A stretch of 64,000 bases of DNA, taken from positions 4,402,001 through 4,466,000 of the forward strand of contig NC_079887.1 of assembly GCF_029227915.1 (NCBI RefSeq). Reading direction: 5' to 3'. Positions 24,514-37,200 of the stretch are shown piece by piece. The DNA comes from Hydractinia symbiolongicarpus. Taxonomy: Eukaryota; Cnidaria; Hydrozoa; Anthoathecata; Hydractiniidae. Numbering within the stretch: position 1 is the stretch's first letter; each line of letters opens with the position of its first letter. The position numbers were made by a program, and so were the translations under genes. Below the pieces are notes generated by a model that saw only the letters and a program-made list of their open reading frames with translations, was not told the origin of the DNA and searched no databases.

Positions 24514-25122
24514 TTAAATTATTATTTCACCACTAAAGCCCATGAGACTTGTAGGTTTTAAAAATGTTTTCATTTTTGATAAGACGCTGAATAAAATAAG
24601 TTTAATCGCCGGCAAACGAAAACCCGCGATTTCCCGGAAATCCCGGGCTTGGCCCGTATAGTCGAATGTATACAAAGAAAGTACCCAGGGAGTAAACTCA
24701 TTTCCCGAACGATTATTTAAATTATTTTTTCACCACTAAAACGCATGAGACTTGTAGTTTTCAGAAATGTTTTCATTTTTGATGAGACGCTTAATGAAAG
24801 TGGTTCAATCGCCGGCAAACGAAAACCCGTGATTTCCCGTAAATCCCGGGCTTGGCCCGTATAGTCAAATGTATACAAAGAAAGTACCCTGTGAGTAAAC
24901 TCATTTCCAAAACGATTTTTTAAATTATCTTTTCACCACTAAAACGCATGAGACTTGTAGTTTTCAAAAATGTTTTCATTTTTGATGAGACGCTGAATAA
25001 AAGAAGTTTAATCGCCGGCAAACGAAAACCCGCGACTTCCCGTAAATCCCGGACTCGGCCCGTATAGTCAAAAGTATACAAAGAAAGAACCCAGGGAGTA
25101 AACTCATTTCCCGAACGATTTT

Positions 25123-28100
25123 TTAAATTATTTTTTCACCACTAAAACGCATGAGACTTGTAGTTTTTAAAAATGTTTTCATTTTTGATGACACGCTGAA
25201 TAAAAGAAGTTTAATCGCCGGCAAACAAAAACCTGCGAGTTCCCGTAAATCCCGGACTCGGCCCGTATAGTAAAAAGTATACAGAGAAAGTACCCAGGGA
25301 GTAAACTCATTTCCCAAACGATTTTTTAAATTATTATTTCACCACTAAAGCCTATGAGACTTGTAGATTTTAAAAATGTTTTCATTTTTGATAAGACGCT
25401 GAATAAAAGAAGTTTAATCGCCGGCAAACGAAAACCCGCGATTTCCCGGAAATCCCGGGCTTGGCCCGTATAGTCGAATGTATACAAAGAAAGTACCCAG
25501 GGAGTAAACTCATTTCCCAAACGATTTTTTAAATTATTTTTTCACCACTAAAACGCATGAGACTTGTAGTTTTCAGAAATGTTTTCCTTTTTGATGAGAC
25601 GCGTAATGAAAGTGGTTTAATCGCCGGCAAACGAAAACCCGTGATTTCCCGTAAATCCCGGGCTTGGCCCGTATAGTCAAATGTATACAAAGAAAGTACC
25701 CTGTGAGTAAACTCATTTCCAAAACGATTTTTTAAATTATCTTTTCACCACTAAAACGCATGAGACTTGTAGTTTTCAAAAATGTTTTCATTTTTGATGA
25801 GACGCTGAATAAAAGAAGTTTAATCGCCGGCAAACGAAAACCCGCTACTTCCCTTAAATCCCGGACTCGGCCCGTATAGTCAAAAGTATACAAAGAAAGA
25901 ACCCAGGGAGTAAACTCATTTCCCGAACGATTTTTTAAATTATTTTTTCACCACTAAAACGCATGAGACTTGTAGTTTTCAAAAATGTTTTCATTTTTGA
26001 TGGGACGCTGAATAAAAGAAGTTTAATGGCCGGTAAACGAAAACCCGCGATTTCCAGTAAATCCTGGACTCGGCCCGTATAGTCAAAAGTATACAAAGAA
26101 AGTACCCAGGGAGTAAACTCATTTCCTGAACGATTTTTTAAATTATTTTTTCACCACTAAAACGCATGAGACTTGTAGTTTTCAAAAATGTTTTCATTTT
26201 TGATGAGACGCTTAATGAAAGAGGTTTAATCGCCGGCAAACGAAAACCCGCGATTTCCCGTAAATCCCGGGCTTGGCCCGTATAGTCGAATGTATACAAA
26301 GAAAGTACCCTGTGAGTAAACTCATTTCCAGAACGATTTTTTAAATTATCTTTTCACCACTAAAACGCATGAGACTTGTAGTTTTCAAAAATGTTTTCAT
26401 TTTTGATGAGACGCTGAATAAAAGAAGTTTAATCGCCGGCAAACAAAAACCCGCGACTTCCCGTATATCCCGGACTCGGCCCGTATTGTCAAAAGTATAC
26501 AAAGAAAGAAACCAGGGAGTAAACTCATTTCCCGAACGATTTTTTAAATTATTTTTTCACCACTAAAACGCATGAGACTTGTAGTTTTCAGAAATGTTTT
26601 CATTTTTGATGAGACGCCTAATGAAAGAGGTTTAATCGCCGGCAAACGAAAACCCGCGACTTCCCGTAAATCCCGGACTCGGCCCGTATAGTCAAAAGTA
26701 TACAAAGAAAGAACCCAGGGAGTAAACTCATTTCCCGAACGATTTTTTAAATTATTTTTTCACCACTAAAACGCATGAGACTTGTAGTTTTTAAAAATGT
26801 TTTCATTTTTGATGACACGCTGAATAAAAGAAGTTTAATCGCCGGCAAACAAAAACCTGCGAGTTCCCGTAAATCCCGGACTCGGCCCGTATAGTCAAAA
26901 GTATACAGAGAAAGTACCCAGGGAGTAAACTCATTTCCCAAACGATTTTTTAAATTATTATTTCACCACTAAAGCCTATGAGACTTGTAGATTTTAAAAA
27001 TGTTTTCATTTTTGATAAGACGCTGAATAAAAGAAGTTTAATCGCCGGCAAACGAAAACCCGCGATTTCCCGGAAATCCCGGGCTTGGCCCGTATAGTCG
27101 AATGTATACAAAGAAAGTACCCAGGGAGTAAACTCATTTCCCAAACGATTTTTTAAATTATTTTTTCACCACTAAAACGCATGAGACTTGTAGTTTTCAG
27201 AAATGTTTTCCTTTTTGATGAGACGCGTAATGAAAGTGGTTTAATCGCCGGCAAACGAAAACCCGTGATTTCCCGTAAATCCCGGGCTTGGCCCGTATAG
27301 TCAAATGTATACAAAGAAAGTACCCTGTGAGTAAACTCATTTCCAAAACGATTTTTTAAATTATCTTTTCACCACTAAAACGCATGAGACTTGTAGTTTT
27401 CAAAAATGTTTTCATTTTTGATGAGACGCTGAATAAAAGAAGTTTAATCGCCGGCAAACGAAAACCCGCTACTTCCCTTAAATCCCGGACTCGGCCCGTA
27501 TAGTCAAAAGTATACAAAGAAAGAACCCAGGGAGTAAACTCATTTCCCGAACGATTTTTTAAATTATTTTTTCACCACTAAAACGCATGAGACTTGTAGT
27601 TTTCAAAAATGTTTTCATTTTTGATGGGACGCTGAATAAAAGAAGTTTAATGGCCGGTAAACGAAAACCCGCGATTTCCAGTAAATCCCGGACTCGGCCC
27701 GTATAGTCAAAAGTATACAAAGAAAGTACCCAGGGAGTAAACTCATTTCCTGAACGATTTTTTAAATTATTTTTTCACCACTAAAACGCATGAGACTTGT
27801 AGTTTTCAAAAATGTTTTCATTTTTGATGAGACGCTTAATGAAAGAGGTTTAATCGCCGGCAAACGAAAACCCGCGATTTCCCGTAAATCCCGGGCTTGG
27901 CCCGTATAGTCGAATGTATACAAAGAAAGTACCCTGTGAGTAAACTCATTTCCAGAACGATTTTTTAAATTATCTTTTCACCACTAAAACGCATGAGACT
28001 TGTAGTTTTCAAAAATGTTTTCATTTTTGATGAGACGCTGAATAAAAGAAGTTTAATCGCCGGCAAACAAAAACCCGCGACTTCCCGTATATCCCGGACT

Positions 28101-28190
28101 CGGCCCGTATTGTCAAAAGTATACAAAGAAAGAAACCAGGGAGTAAACTCATTTCCCGAACGATTTTTTAAATTATTTTCCCACCACTAA
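25123..28190 (+). repeat. 1,624-bp tandem duplication inside the large block
   Basis: Monomers at 25123, 25326 and 26369 recur at 26747, 26950 and 27993 (1,624 bp each), with shared rare variants: gatgacacgctg, aaagcctatgag, ttttcctttttgatgagacgcg and gatgggacgctg. A third, rearranged version follows, with the same marker monomers at 28777 and 28980 (2,030 bp on) and 29820 (1,827 bp on). Unit numbers have changed by whole monomers. Confidence 0.82.
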
Positions 28191-31100
28191 AACGCATGAG
28201 ACTTGTAGTTTTCAGAAATGTTTTCATTTTTGATGAGACGCCTAATGAAAGAGGTTTAATCGCCGGCAAACGAAAACCCGCGATTTCCCGGAAATCCCGG
28301 GCTTGGCCCGTATAGTCGAATGTATACAAAGAAAGTACCCTGTGAGTAAAGTCATTTCCAGAACGATTTTTTAAATTATCTTTTCACCACTAAAACGCAT
28401 GAGACTTGTAGTTTTCAAAAATGTTTTCATTTTTGATGAGACGCTGAATAAAAGAAGTTTAATCGCCGGCAAACAAAAACCTGCGATTTCCCCTAAATCC
28501 CGGACTCGGCCCGTAAAGTCAAAAGTATACAAAGAAAGTACCCAGGGAGTAAACTCATTTCCCAAACGATTTTTTAAATTATTATTTCACCACTAAAGCC
28601 CATGAGACTTGTAGATTTTAAAAATGTTTTCATTTTTGATGAGACGCTGAATAAAAGAAGTTTAATCGCCGGCAAACGAAAACCCGCGACTTCCCGTAAA
28701 TCCCGGACTCGGCCCGTATAGTCAAAAGTATACAAAGAAAGAACCCAGGGAGTAAACTCATTTCCCGAACGATTTTTTAAATTATTTTTTCACCACTAAA
28801 ACGCATGAGACTTGTAGTTTTTAAAAATGTTTTCATTTTTGATGACACGCTGAATAAAAGAAGTTTAATCGCCGGCAAACAAAAACCTGCGAGTTCCCGT
28901 AAATCCCGGACTCGGCCCGTATAGTCAAAAGTATACAGAGAAAGTACCCAGGGAGTAAACTCATTTCCCAAACGATTTTTTAAATTATTATTTCACCACT
29001 AAAGCCCATGAGACTTGTAGATTTTAAAAATGTTTTCATTTTTGATAAGACGCTGAATAAAAGAAGTTTAATCGCCGGCAAACGAAAACCCGCGATTTCC
29101 CGGAAATCCCGGGCTTGGCCCGTATAGTCGAATGTATACAAAGAAAGTACCCAGGGAGTAAACTCATTTCCCAAACGATTTTTTAAATTATTTTTTCACC
29201 ACTAAAACGCATGAGACTTGTAGTTTTCAGAAATGTTTTCCTTTTTGATGAGACGCGTAATGAAAGTGGTTTAATCGCCGGCAAACGAAAACCCGTGATT
29301 TCCCGTAAATCCCGGGCTTGGCCCGTATAGTCAAATGTATACAAAGAAAGTACCCTGTGAGTAAACTCATTTCCAAAACGATTTTTTAAATTATCTTTTC
29401 ACCACTAAAACGCATGAGACTTGTAGTTTTCAAAAATGTTTTCATTTTTGATGGGACGCTGAATAAAAGAAGTTTAATGGCCGGTAAACGAAAACCCGCG
29501 ATTTCCAGTAAATCCCGGACTTGGCCCGTATAGTCAAAAGTATACAAAGAAAGTACCCAGGGAGTAAACTCATTTCCTGAACGATTTTTTAAATTATTTT
29601 TTCACCACTAAAACGCATGAGACTTGTAGTTTTCAAAAATGTTTTCATTTTTGATGAGACGCTTAATGAAAGAGGTTTAATCGCCGGCAAACGAAAACCC
29701 GCGATTTCCCGTAAATCCCGGGCTTGGCCCGTATAGTCGAATGTATACAAAGAAAGTACCCTGTGAGTAAACTCATTTCCAGAACGATTTTTTAAATTAT
29801 CTTTTCACCACTAAAACGCATGAGACTTGTAGTTTTCAAAAATGTTTTCATTTTTGATGAGACGCTGAATAAAAGAAGTTTAATCGCCGGCAAACGAAAA
29901 CCCGCGACTTCCCGTATATCCCGGACTCGGCCCGTATTGTCAAAAGTATACAAAGAAAGAAACCAGGGAGTAAACTCATTTCCCGAACGATTTTTTAAAT
30001 TATTTTCCCACCACTAAAACGCATGAGACTTGTAGTTTTCAGAAATGTTTTCATTTTTGATGAGACGCCTAATAAAAGAGGTTTAATCGCCGGCAAACGA
30101 AAACCCGCGATTTCCCGGAAATCCCGGGCTTGGCCCGTATAGTCGAATGTATACAAAGAAAGTACCCTGTGAGTAAAGTCATTTCCAGAACGATTTTTTA
30201 AATTATCTTTTCACCACTAAAACGCATGAGACTTGTAGTTTTCAAAAATGGTTTCATTTTTGATGAGGCGCTGAATAAAAGAAGTTTAATCGCCGGCAAA
30301 CGAAAACCTGCGATTTCCCCTAAATCCCGGACTCGGCCCATATAGTCAAAAGTATACAAAGAAAGTACCAAGGGAGTAAACTCATTTCCCGAACGATTTT
30401 TTAAATTATTTTTTCACCACTAAAACGCATGAGACTTGTAGTTTTCAAAAATGTTTTCATTTTTGATGAGACGCTGAATAAAAGAAGTTTAATCGCCGGC
30501 AAACGAAAACCTGCGATTTCCCGTAAATCCCGGACTCGGCCCGTAAAGTCAAAAGTATACAAAGAAAGTACCCAGGGAGTAAACTCATTTCCCAAACGAT
30601 TTTTTAAATTATTATTTCACCACTAAAGCCCATGAGACTTGTAGATTTTAAAAATGTTTTCATTTTTGATGAGACGCTGAATAAAAGAAGTTTAATCGCC
30701 GGCAAACGAAAACCCGCGATTTCCCGGAAATCCCGGGCTTGGCCCGTATAGTCGAATGTATACAAAGAAAGTACCCAGGGAGTAAACTCATTTCCCGAAC
30801 GATTATTTAAATTATTTTTTCACCACTAAAACGCATGAGACTTGTAGTTTTCAGAAATGTTTTCATTTTTGATGAGACGCTTAATGACAGTGGTTCAATC
30901 GCCGGCAAACGAAAACCCGTGATTTCCCGTAAATCCCGGGCTTGGCCCGTATAGTCAAATGTATACAAAGAAAGTACCCTGTGAGTAAACTCATTTCCAA
31001 AACGATTTTTTAAATTATCTTTTCACCACTAAAACGCATGAGACTTGTAGTTTTCAAAAATGTTTTCATTTTTGATGAGACGCTGAATAAAAGAAGTTTA

Positions 31101-32109
31101 ATCGCCGGCAAACGAAAACCCGTGATTTCCCGTAAATCCCGGGCTAGGCCCGTATAGTCAAATGTATACAAAGAAAGTACCCTGTGAGTAAACTCATTTC
31201 CAAAACGATTTTTTAAATTATCTTTTCACCACTAAAACGCATGAGACTTTTAGTTTTCAAAAATGTTTTCATTTTTGATGAGACGCTGAATAAAAGAAGT
31301 TTAATCGCCGGCAAACGAAAACCCGCGATTTCCCGGAAATCCCGGGCTTGGCCCGTATAGTCGAATGTATACAAAGAAAGTACCCAGGGAGTAAACTCAT
31401 TTTCCGAACGATTATTTAAATTATTTTTTCACCACTAAAACGCATGAGACTTGTAGTTTTCAGAAATGTTTTCATTTTTGATGAGACGCTTAATGAAAGT
31501 GGTTCAATCGCCGGCAAACGAAAACCCGTGATTTCCCGTAAATCCCGGGCTTGGCCCGTATAGTCAAATGTATACAAAGAAAGTACCCTGTGAGTAAACT
31601 CATTTCCAAAACGATTTTTTAAATTATCTTTTCACCACTAAAACGCATGAGACTTGTAGTTTTCAAAAATGTTTTCATTTTTGATGAGACGCTGAATAAA
31701 AGAAGTTTATTCGCCGGCAAACGAAAACCCGCGACTTCCCGTAAATCCCGGACTCGGCCCGTATGGTCAAAAGTATACAAAGAAAGAACCCAGGGAGTAA
31801 ACTCATTTCCCGAACGATTTTTTAAATTATTTTTTCACCACTAAAACGCATGAGACTTGTAGTTTTTAAAAATGTTTTCATTTTTGATGACACGCTGAAT
31901 AAAAGAAGTTTATTCGCCGGCAAACAAAAACCTGCGAGTTCCCGTAAATCCCGGACTCGGCCCGTATAGTCAAAAGTATACAGAGAAATTACCCAGGGAG
32001 TAAACTCATTTCCCAAACGATTTTTTAAATTATTATTTCACCACTAAAGCCCATGAGACTTGTAGATTTTAAAAATGTTTTTATTTTTGATAAGACGCTG
32101 AATAAAAGA

Positions 32110-35100
32110 AGTTTAATCGCCGGCAAACGAAAACCCGCGATTTCCCGGAAATCCCGGGCTTGGCCCGTATAGTCGAATGTATACAAAGAAAGTACCCAGG
32201 GAGTAAACTCATTTCCCAAACGATTTTTCAAATTATTTTTTCACCACTAAAACGCATGAGACTTGTAGTTTTCAGAAATGTTTTCCTCTTTGATGAGACG
32301 CGTAATGAAAGTGGTTTAATCGCCGGCAAACGAAAACCCGTGATTTCCCGTAAATCCCGGGCTTGGCCCGTATAGTCAAATGTATACAAAGAAAGTACCC
32401 TGTGAGTAAACTCATTTCCAAAACGATTTTTTAAATTATCTTTTCACCACTAAAACGCATGAGACTTGTAGTTTTCAAAAATGTTTTCATTTTTGATGAG
32501 ACGCTGAATAAAAGAAGTTTAATCGCCGGCAAACGAAAACCCGCTACTTCCCTTAAATCCCGGACTCGGCCCGTATAGTCAAAAGTATACAAAGAAAGAA
32601 CCCAGGGAGTAAACTCATTTCCCGAACGATTTTTTAAATTATTTTTTCACCACTAAAACGCATGAGACTTGTAGTTTTCAAAAATGTTTTCATTTTTGAT
32701 GGGACGCTGAATAAAAGAAGTTTAATGGCCGGTAAACGAAAACCCGCGATTTCCAGTAAATCCCGGACTCGGCCCGTAAAGTCAAAAGTATACAAAGAAA
32801 GTACCCAGGGAGTAAACTCATTTCCTGAACGATTTTTTAAATTATTTTTTCACCACTAAAACGCATGAGACTTGTAGTTTTCAAAAATGTTTTCATTTTT
32901 GATGAGACGCTTAATGAAAGAGGTTTAATCGCCGGCAAACGAAAACCCGTGATTTCCCGTAAATGCCGGGCTTGGCCCGTGTAGTCGAATGTATACAAAG
33001 AAAGTACCCTGTGAGTAAACTCATTTCCAGAACGATTTTTTAAATTATCTTTTCACCACTAAAACGCATGAGACTTGTAGTTTTCAAAAATGTTTTCATT
33101 TTTGATGAGACGCTGAATAAAAGAAGTTTAATCGCCGGCAAACGAAAACCCGCGACTTCCCGTATATCCCGGACTCGGCCCGTATTGTCAAAAGTATATA
33201 AAGAAAGAAACCAGGGAGTAAACTCATTTCCCGAACGATTTTTTAAATTATTTTCCTACCACTAAAACGCATGAGACTTGTAGTTTTCAGAAATGTTTTC
33301 ATTTTTGATGAGACGCCTAATGAAAGAGGTTTAATCGCCGGCAAACGAAAACCCGCGATTTCCCGGAAATCCCGGGCTTGGCCCGTATAGTCGAATGTAT
33401 ACAAAGAAAGTACCCTGTGAGTAAAGTCATTTCCAGAACGATTTTTTAAATTATCTTTTCACCACTAAAACGCATGAGACTTGTAGTTTTCAAAAATGGT
33501 TTCATTTTTGATGAGACGCTGAATAAAAGAAGTTTAATCGCCGGCAAACGAAAACCTGCGATTTCCCCTAAATCCCGGACTCGGCCCATATAGTCAAAAG
33601 TATACAAAGAAAGTACCCAGGGAGTAAACTCATTTCCCGAACGATTTTTTAAATTATTTTTTCACCACTAAAACGCATGAGACTTGTAGTTTTCAAAAAT
33701 GTTTTCATTTTTGATGAGACGCTGAATAAAAGAAGTTTAATCGCCGGCAAACGAAAACCTGCGATTTCCCGTAAATCCCGGACTCGGCCCGTAAAGTCAA
33801 AAGTATACAAAGAAAGTACCCAGGGAGTAAACTCATTTCCCAAACGATTTTTTAAATTATTATTTCACCACTAAAGCCCATGAGACTTGTAGATTTTAAA
33901 AATGTTTTCATTTTTGATGAGACGCTGAATAAAAGAAGTTTAATCGCCGGCAAACGAAAACCCGCGATTTCCCGGAAATCCCGGGCTTGGCCCGTATAGT
34001 CGAATGTATACAAAGAAAGTACCCTGTGAGTAAACTCATTTCCCGAACGATTATTTAAATTATTTTTTCACCACTAAAACGCATGAGACTTGTAGTTTTC
34101 AGAAATGTTTTCATTTTTGATGAGACGCTTAATGAAAGTGGTTCAATCGCCGGCAAACGAAAACCCGTGATTTCCCGTAAATCCCGGGCTTGGCCCGTAT
34201 AGTCAAATGTATACAAAGAAAGTACCCTGTGAGTAAACTCATTTCCAAAACGATTTTTTAAATTATCTTTTCACCACTAAAACGCATGAGACTTGTAGTT
34301 TTCAAAAATGTTTTCATTTTTGATGAGACGCTGAATAAAAGAAGTTTAATTGCCGGCAAACGAAAACCCGCGACTTCCCGTAAATCCCGGACTCGGCCCG
34401 TATAGTCAAAAGTATACAAAGAAAGAACCCAGGGAGTAAACTCATTTCCCGAACGATTTTTTAAATTATCTATTCACCACTAAAACGCATGAGACTTGTA
34501 GTTTTCAAAAATGTTTTCATTTTTGATGAGACGCTGAATAAAAGAAGTTTAATCGCCGGCAAACGAAAACCCGCGACTTCCCGTAAATCCCGGACTCGGC
34601 CCGTATAGTCAAAAGTATACAAAGAAAGAACCCAGGGAGTAAACTCATTTCCCGAACGATTTTTTAAATTATTTTTTCACCACTAAAACGCATGAGACTT
34701 GTAGTTTTTAAAAATGTTTTCATTTTTGATGACACGCTGAATAAAAGAAGTTTAATCGCCGGCAAACAAAAACCTGCGAGTTCCCGTAAATCCCGGACTC
34801 GGCCCGTATAGTCAAAAGTATACAGAGAAAGTACCCAGGGAGTAAACTCATTTCCCAAACGATTTTTTAATTATTATTTCACCACTAAAGCCTATGAGAC
34901 TTGTAGATTTTAAAAATGTTTTCATTTTTGATAAGACGCTGAATAAAAGAAGTTTAATCGCCGGCAAACGAAAACCCGCGATTTCCCGGAAATCCCGGGC
35001 TTGGCCCGTATAGTCGAATGTATACAAAGAAAGTACCCAGGGAGTAAACTCATTTCCCAAACGATTTTTCAAATTATTTTTTCACCACTAAAACGCATGA

Positions 35101-37200
35101 GACTTGTAGTTTTCAGAAATGTTTTCCTCTTTGATGAGACGCGTAATGAAAGTGGTTTAATCGCCGGCAAACGAAAACCCGTGATTTCCCGTAAATCCCG
35201 GGCTTGGCCCGTATAGTCAAATGTATACAAAGAAAGTACCCTGTGAGTAAACTCATTTCCAAAACGATTTTTTAAATTATCTTTTCACCACTAAAACCCA
35301 TGAGACTTGTAGTTTTCAAAAATGTTTTCATTTTTGATGAGACGCTGAATAAAAGAAGTTTAATCGCCGGCAAACGAAAACCCGCTACTTCCCTTAAATC
35401 CCGGACTCGGCCCGTATAGTCAAAAGTATACAAAGAAAGAACCCAGGGAGTAAACTCATTTCCCGAACGATTTTTTAAATTATTTTTTCACCACTAAAAC
35501 GCATGAGACTTGTAGTTTTCAAAAATGTTTTCATTTTTGATGGGACGCTGAATAAAAGAAGTTTAATGGCCGGTAAACGAAAACCCGCGATTTCCAGTAA
35601 ATCCCGGACTCGGCCCGTAAAGTCAAAAGTATACAAAGAAAGTACCCAGGGAGTAAACTCATTTCCTGAACGATTTTTTAAATTATTTTTTCACCACTAA
35701 AACGCATGAGACTTGTAGTTTTCAAAAATGTTTTCATTTTTGATGAGACGCTTAATGAAAGAGGTTTAATCGCCGGCAAACGAAAACCCGTGATTTCCCG
35801 TAAATGCCGGGCTTGGCCCGTGTAGTCGAATGTATACAAAGAAAGTACCCTGTGAGTAAACTCATTTCCAGAACGATTTTTTAAATTATCTTTTCACCAC
35901 TAAAACGCATGAGACTTGTAGTTTTCAAAAATGTTTTCATTTTTGATGAGACGCTGAATAAAAGAAGTTTAATCGCCGGCAAACGAAAACCCGCGACTTC
36001 CCGTATATCCCGGACTCGGCCCGTATTGTCAAAAGTATATAAAGAAAGAAACCAGGGAGTAAACTCATTTCCCGAACGATTTTTTAAATTATTTTCCTAC
36101 CACTAAAACGCATGAGACTTGTAGTTTTCAGAAATGTTTTCATTTTTGATGAGACGCCTAATGAAAGAGGTTTAATCGCCGGCAAACGAAAACCCGCGAT
36201 TTCCCGGAAATCCCGGGCTTGGCCCGTATAGTCGAATGTATACAAAGAAAGTACCCTGTGAGTAAAGTCATTTCCAGAACGATTTTTTAAATTATCTTTT
36301 CACCACTAAAACGCATGAGACTTGTAGTTTTCAAAAATGGTTTCATTTTTGATGAGACGCTGAATAAAAGAAGTTTAATCGCCGGCAAACGAAAACCTGC
36401 GATTTCCCCTAAATCCCGGACTCGGCCCATATAGTCAAAAGTATACAAAGAAAGTACCCAGGGAGTAAACTCATTTCCCGAACGATTTTTTAAATTATTT
36501 TTTCACCACTAAAACGCATGAGACTTGTAGTTTTCAAAAATGTTTTCATTTTTGATGAGACGCTGAATAAAAGAAGTTTAATCGCCGGCAAACGAAAACC
36601 TGCGATTTCCCGTAAATCCCGGACTCGGCCCGTAAAGTCAAAAGTATACAAAGAAAGTACCCAGGGAGTAAACTCATTTCCCAAACGATTTTTTAAATTA
36701 TTATTTCACCACTAAAGCCCATGAGACTTGTAGATTTTAAAAATGTTTTCATTTTTGATGAGACGCTGAATAAAAGAAGTTTAATCGCCGGCAAACGAAA
36801 ACCCGCGATTTCCCGGAAATCCCGGGCTTGGCCCGTATAGTCGAATGTATACAAAGAAAGTACCCTGTGAGTAAACTCATTTCCCGAACGATTATTTAAA
36901 TTATTTTTTCACCACTAAAACGCATGAGACTTGTAGTTTTCAGAAATGTTTTCATTTTTGATGAGACGCTTAATGAAAGTGGTTCAATCGCCGGCAAACG
37001 AAAACCCGTGATTTCCCGTAAATCCCGGGCTTGGCCCGTATAGTCAAATGTATACAAAGAAAGTACCCTGTGAGTAAACTCATTTCCAAAACGATTTTTT
37101 AAATTATCTTTTCACCACTAAAACGCATGAGACTTGTAGTTTTCAAAAATGTTTTCATTTTTGATGAGACGCTGAATAAAAGAAGTTTAATCGCCGGCAA
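32110..37200 (+). repeat. 2,841-bp tandem duplication (14 monomers minus 1 bp)
   Basis: Monomers with the markers ttttcctctttgatg, gatgggacgctg, aaatgccgggcttgg with cgtgtagtcg, gtatattgtc-type changes and attttcctaccac occur at 32160-33677 and again 2,841 bp on (35001-36518). The missing base is a short aacgattttttaattatt tract near 34866. Copy 2 has one fewer monomer towards its right end (about 34340-34660 versus 37180-37300). Confidence 0.8.

Larger units (their letters stand above)
24245..34865 (+). repeat. Large duplicated satellite block, copy 1
   Basis: Matches about 36424-47240. The offset is 12,179 bp at the left edge, 12,180 after a one-base insertion in the monomer at 37302, 12,383 after one extra monomer in copy 2 (near 43598), and 12,377 after a 6-bp deletion in copy 2 (near 46893). 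Between 25326 and about 31000 I noticed only scattered substitutions, for example at 26670/38850 and 27879/40059. Inside it, 25123-26746 and 26747-28190 form a further 1,624-bp tandem repeat. Confidence 0.8.

Noticed and set aside
30890-30905. Pol III B-box-like ggttcaatcgcc in some monomers, with a downstream T-run.
   Set aside because: It differs from the GGTTCGANNCC consensus at two positions, most monomers have ggtttaatcg instead, and no A-box at proper spacing was seen. A tRNA- or SINE-derived origin is not supported.
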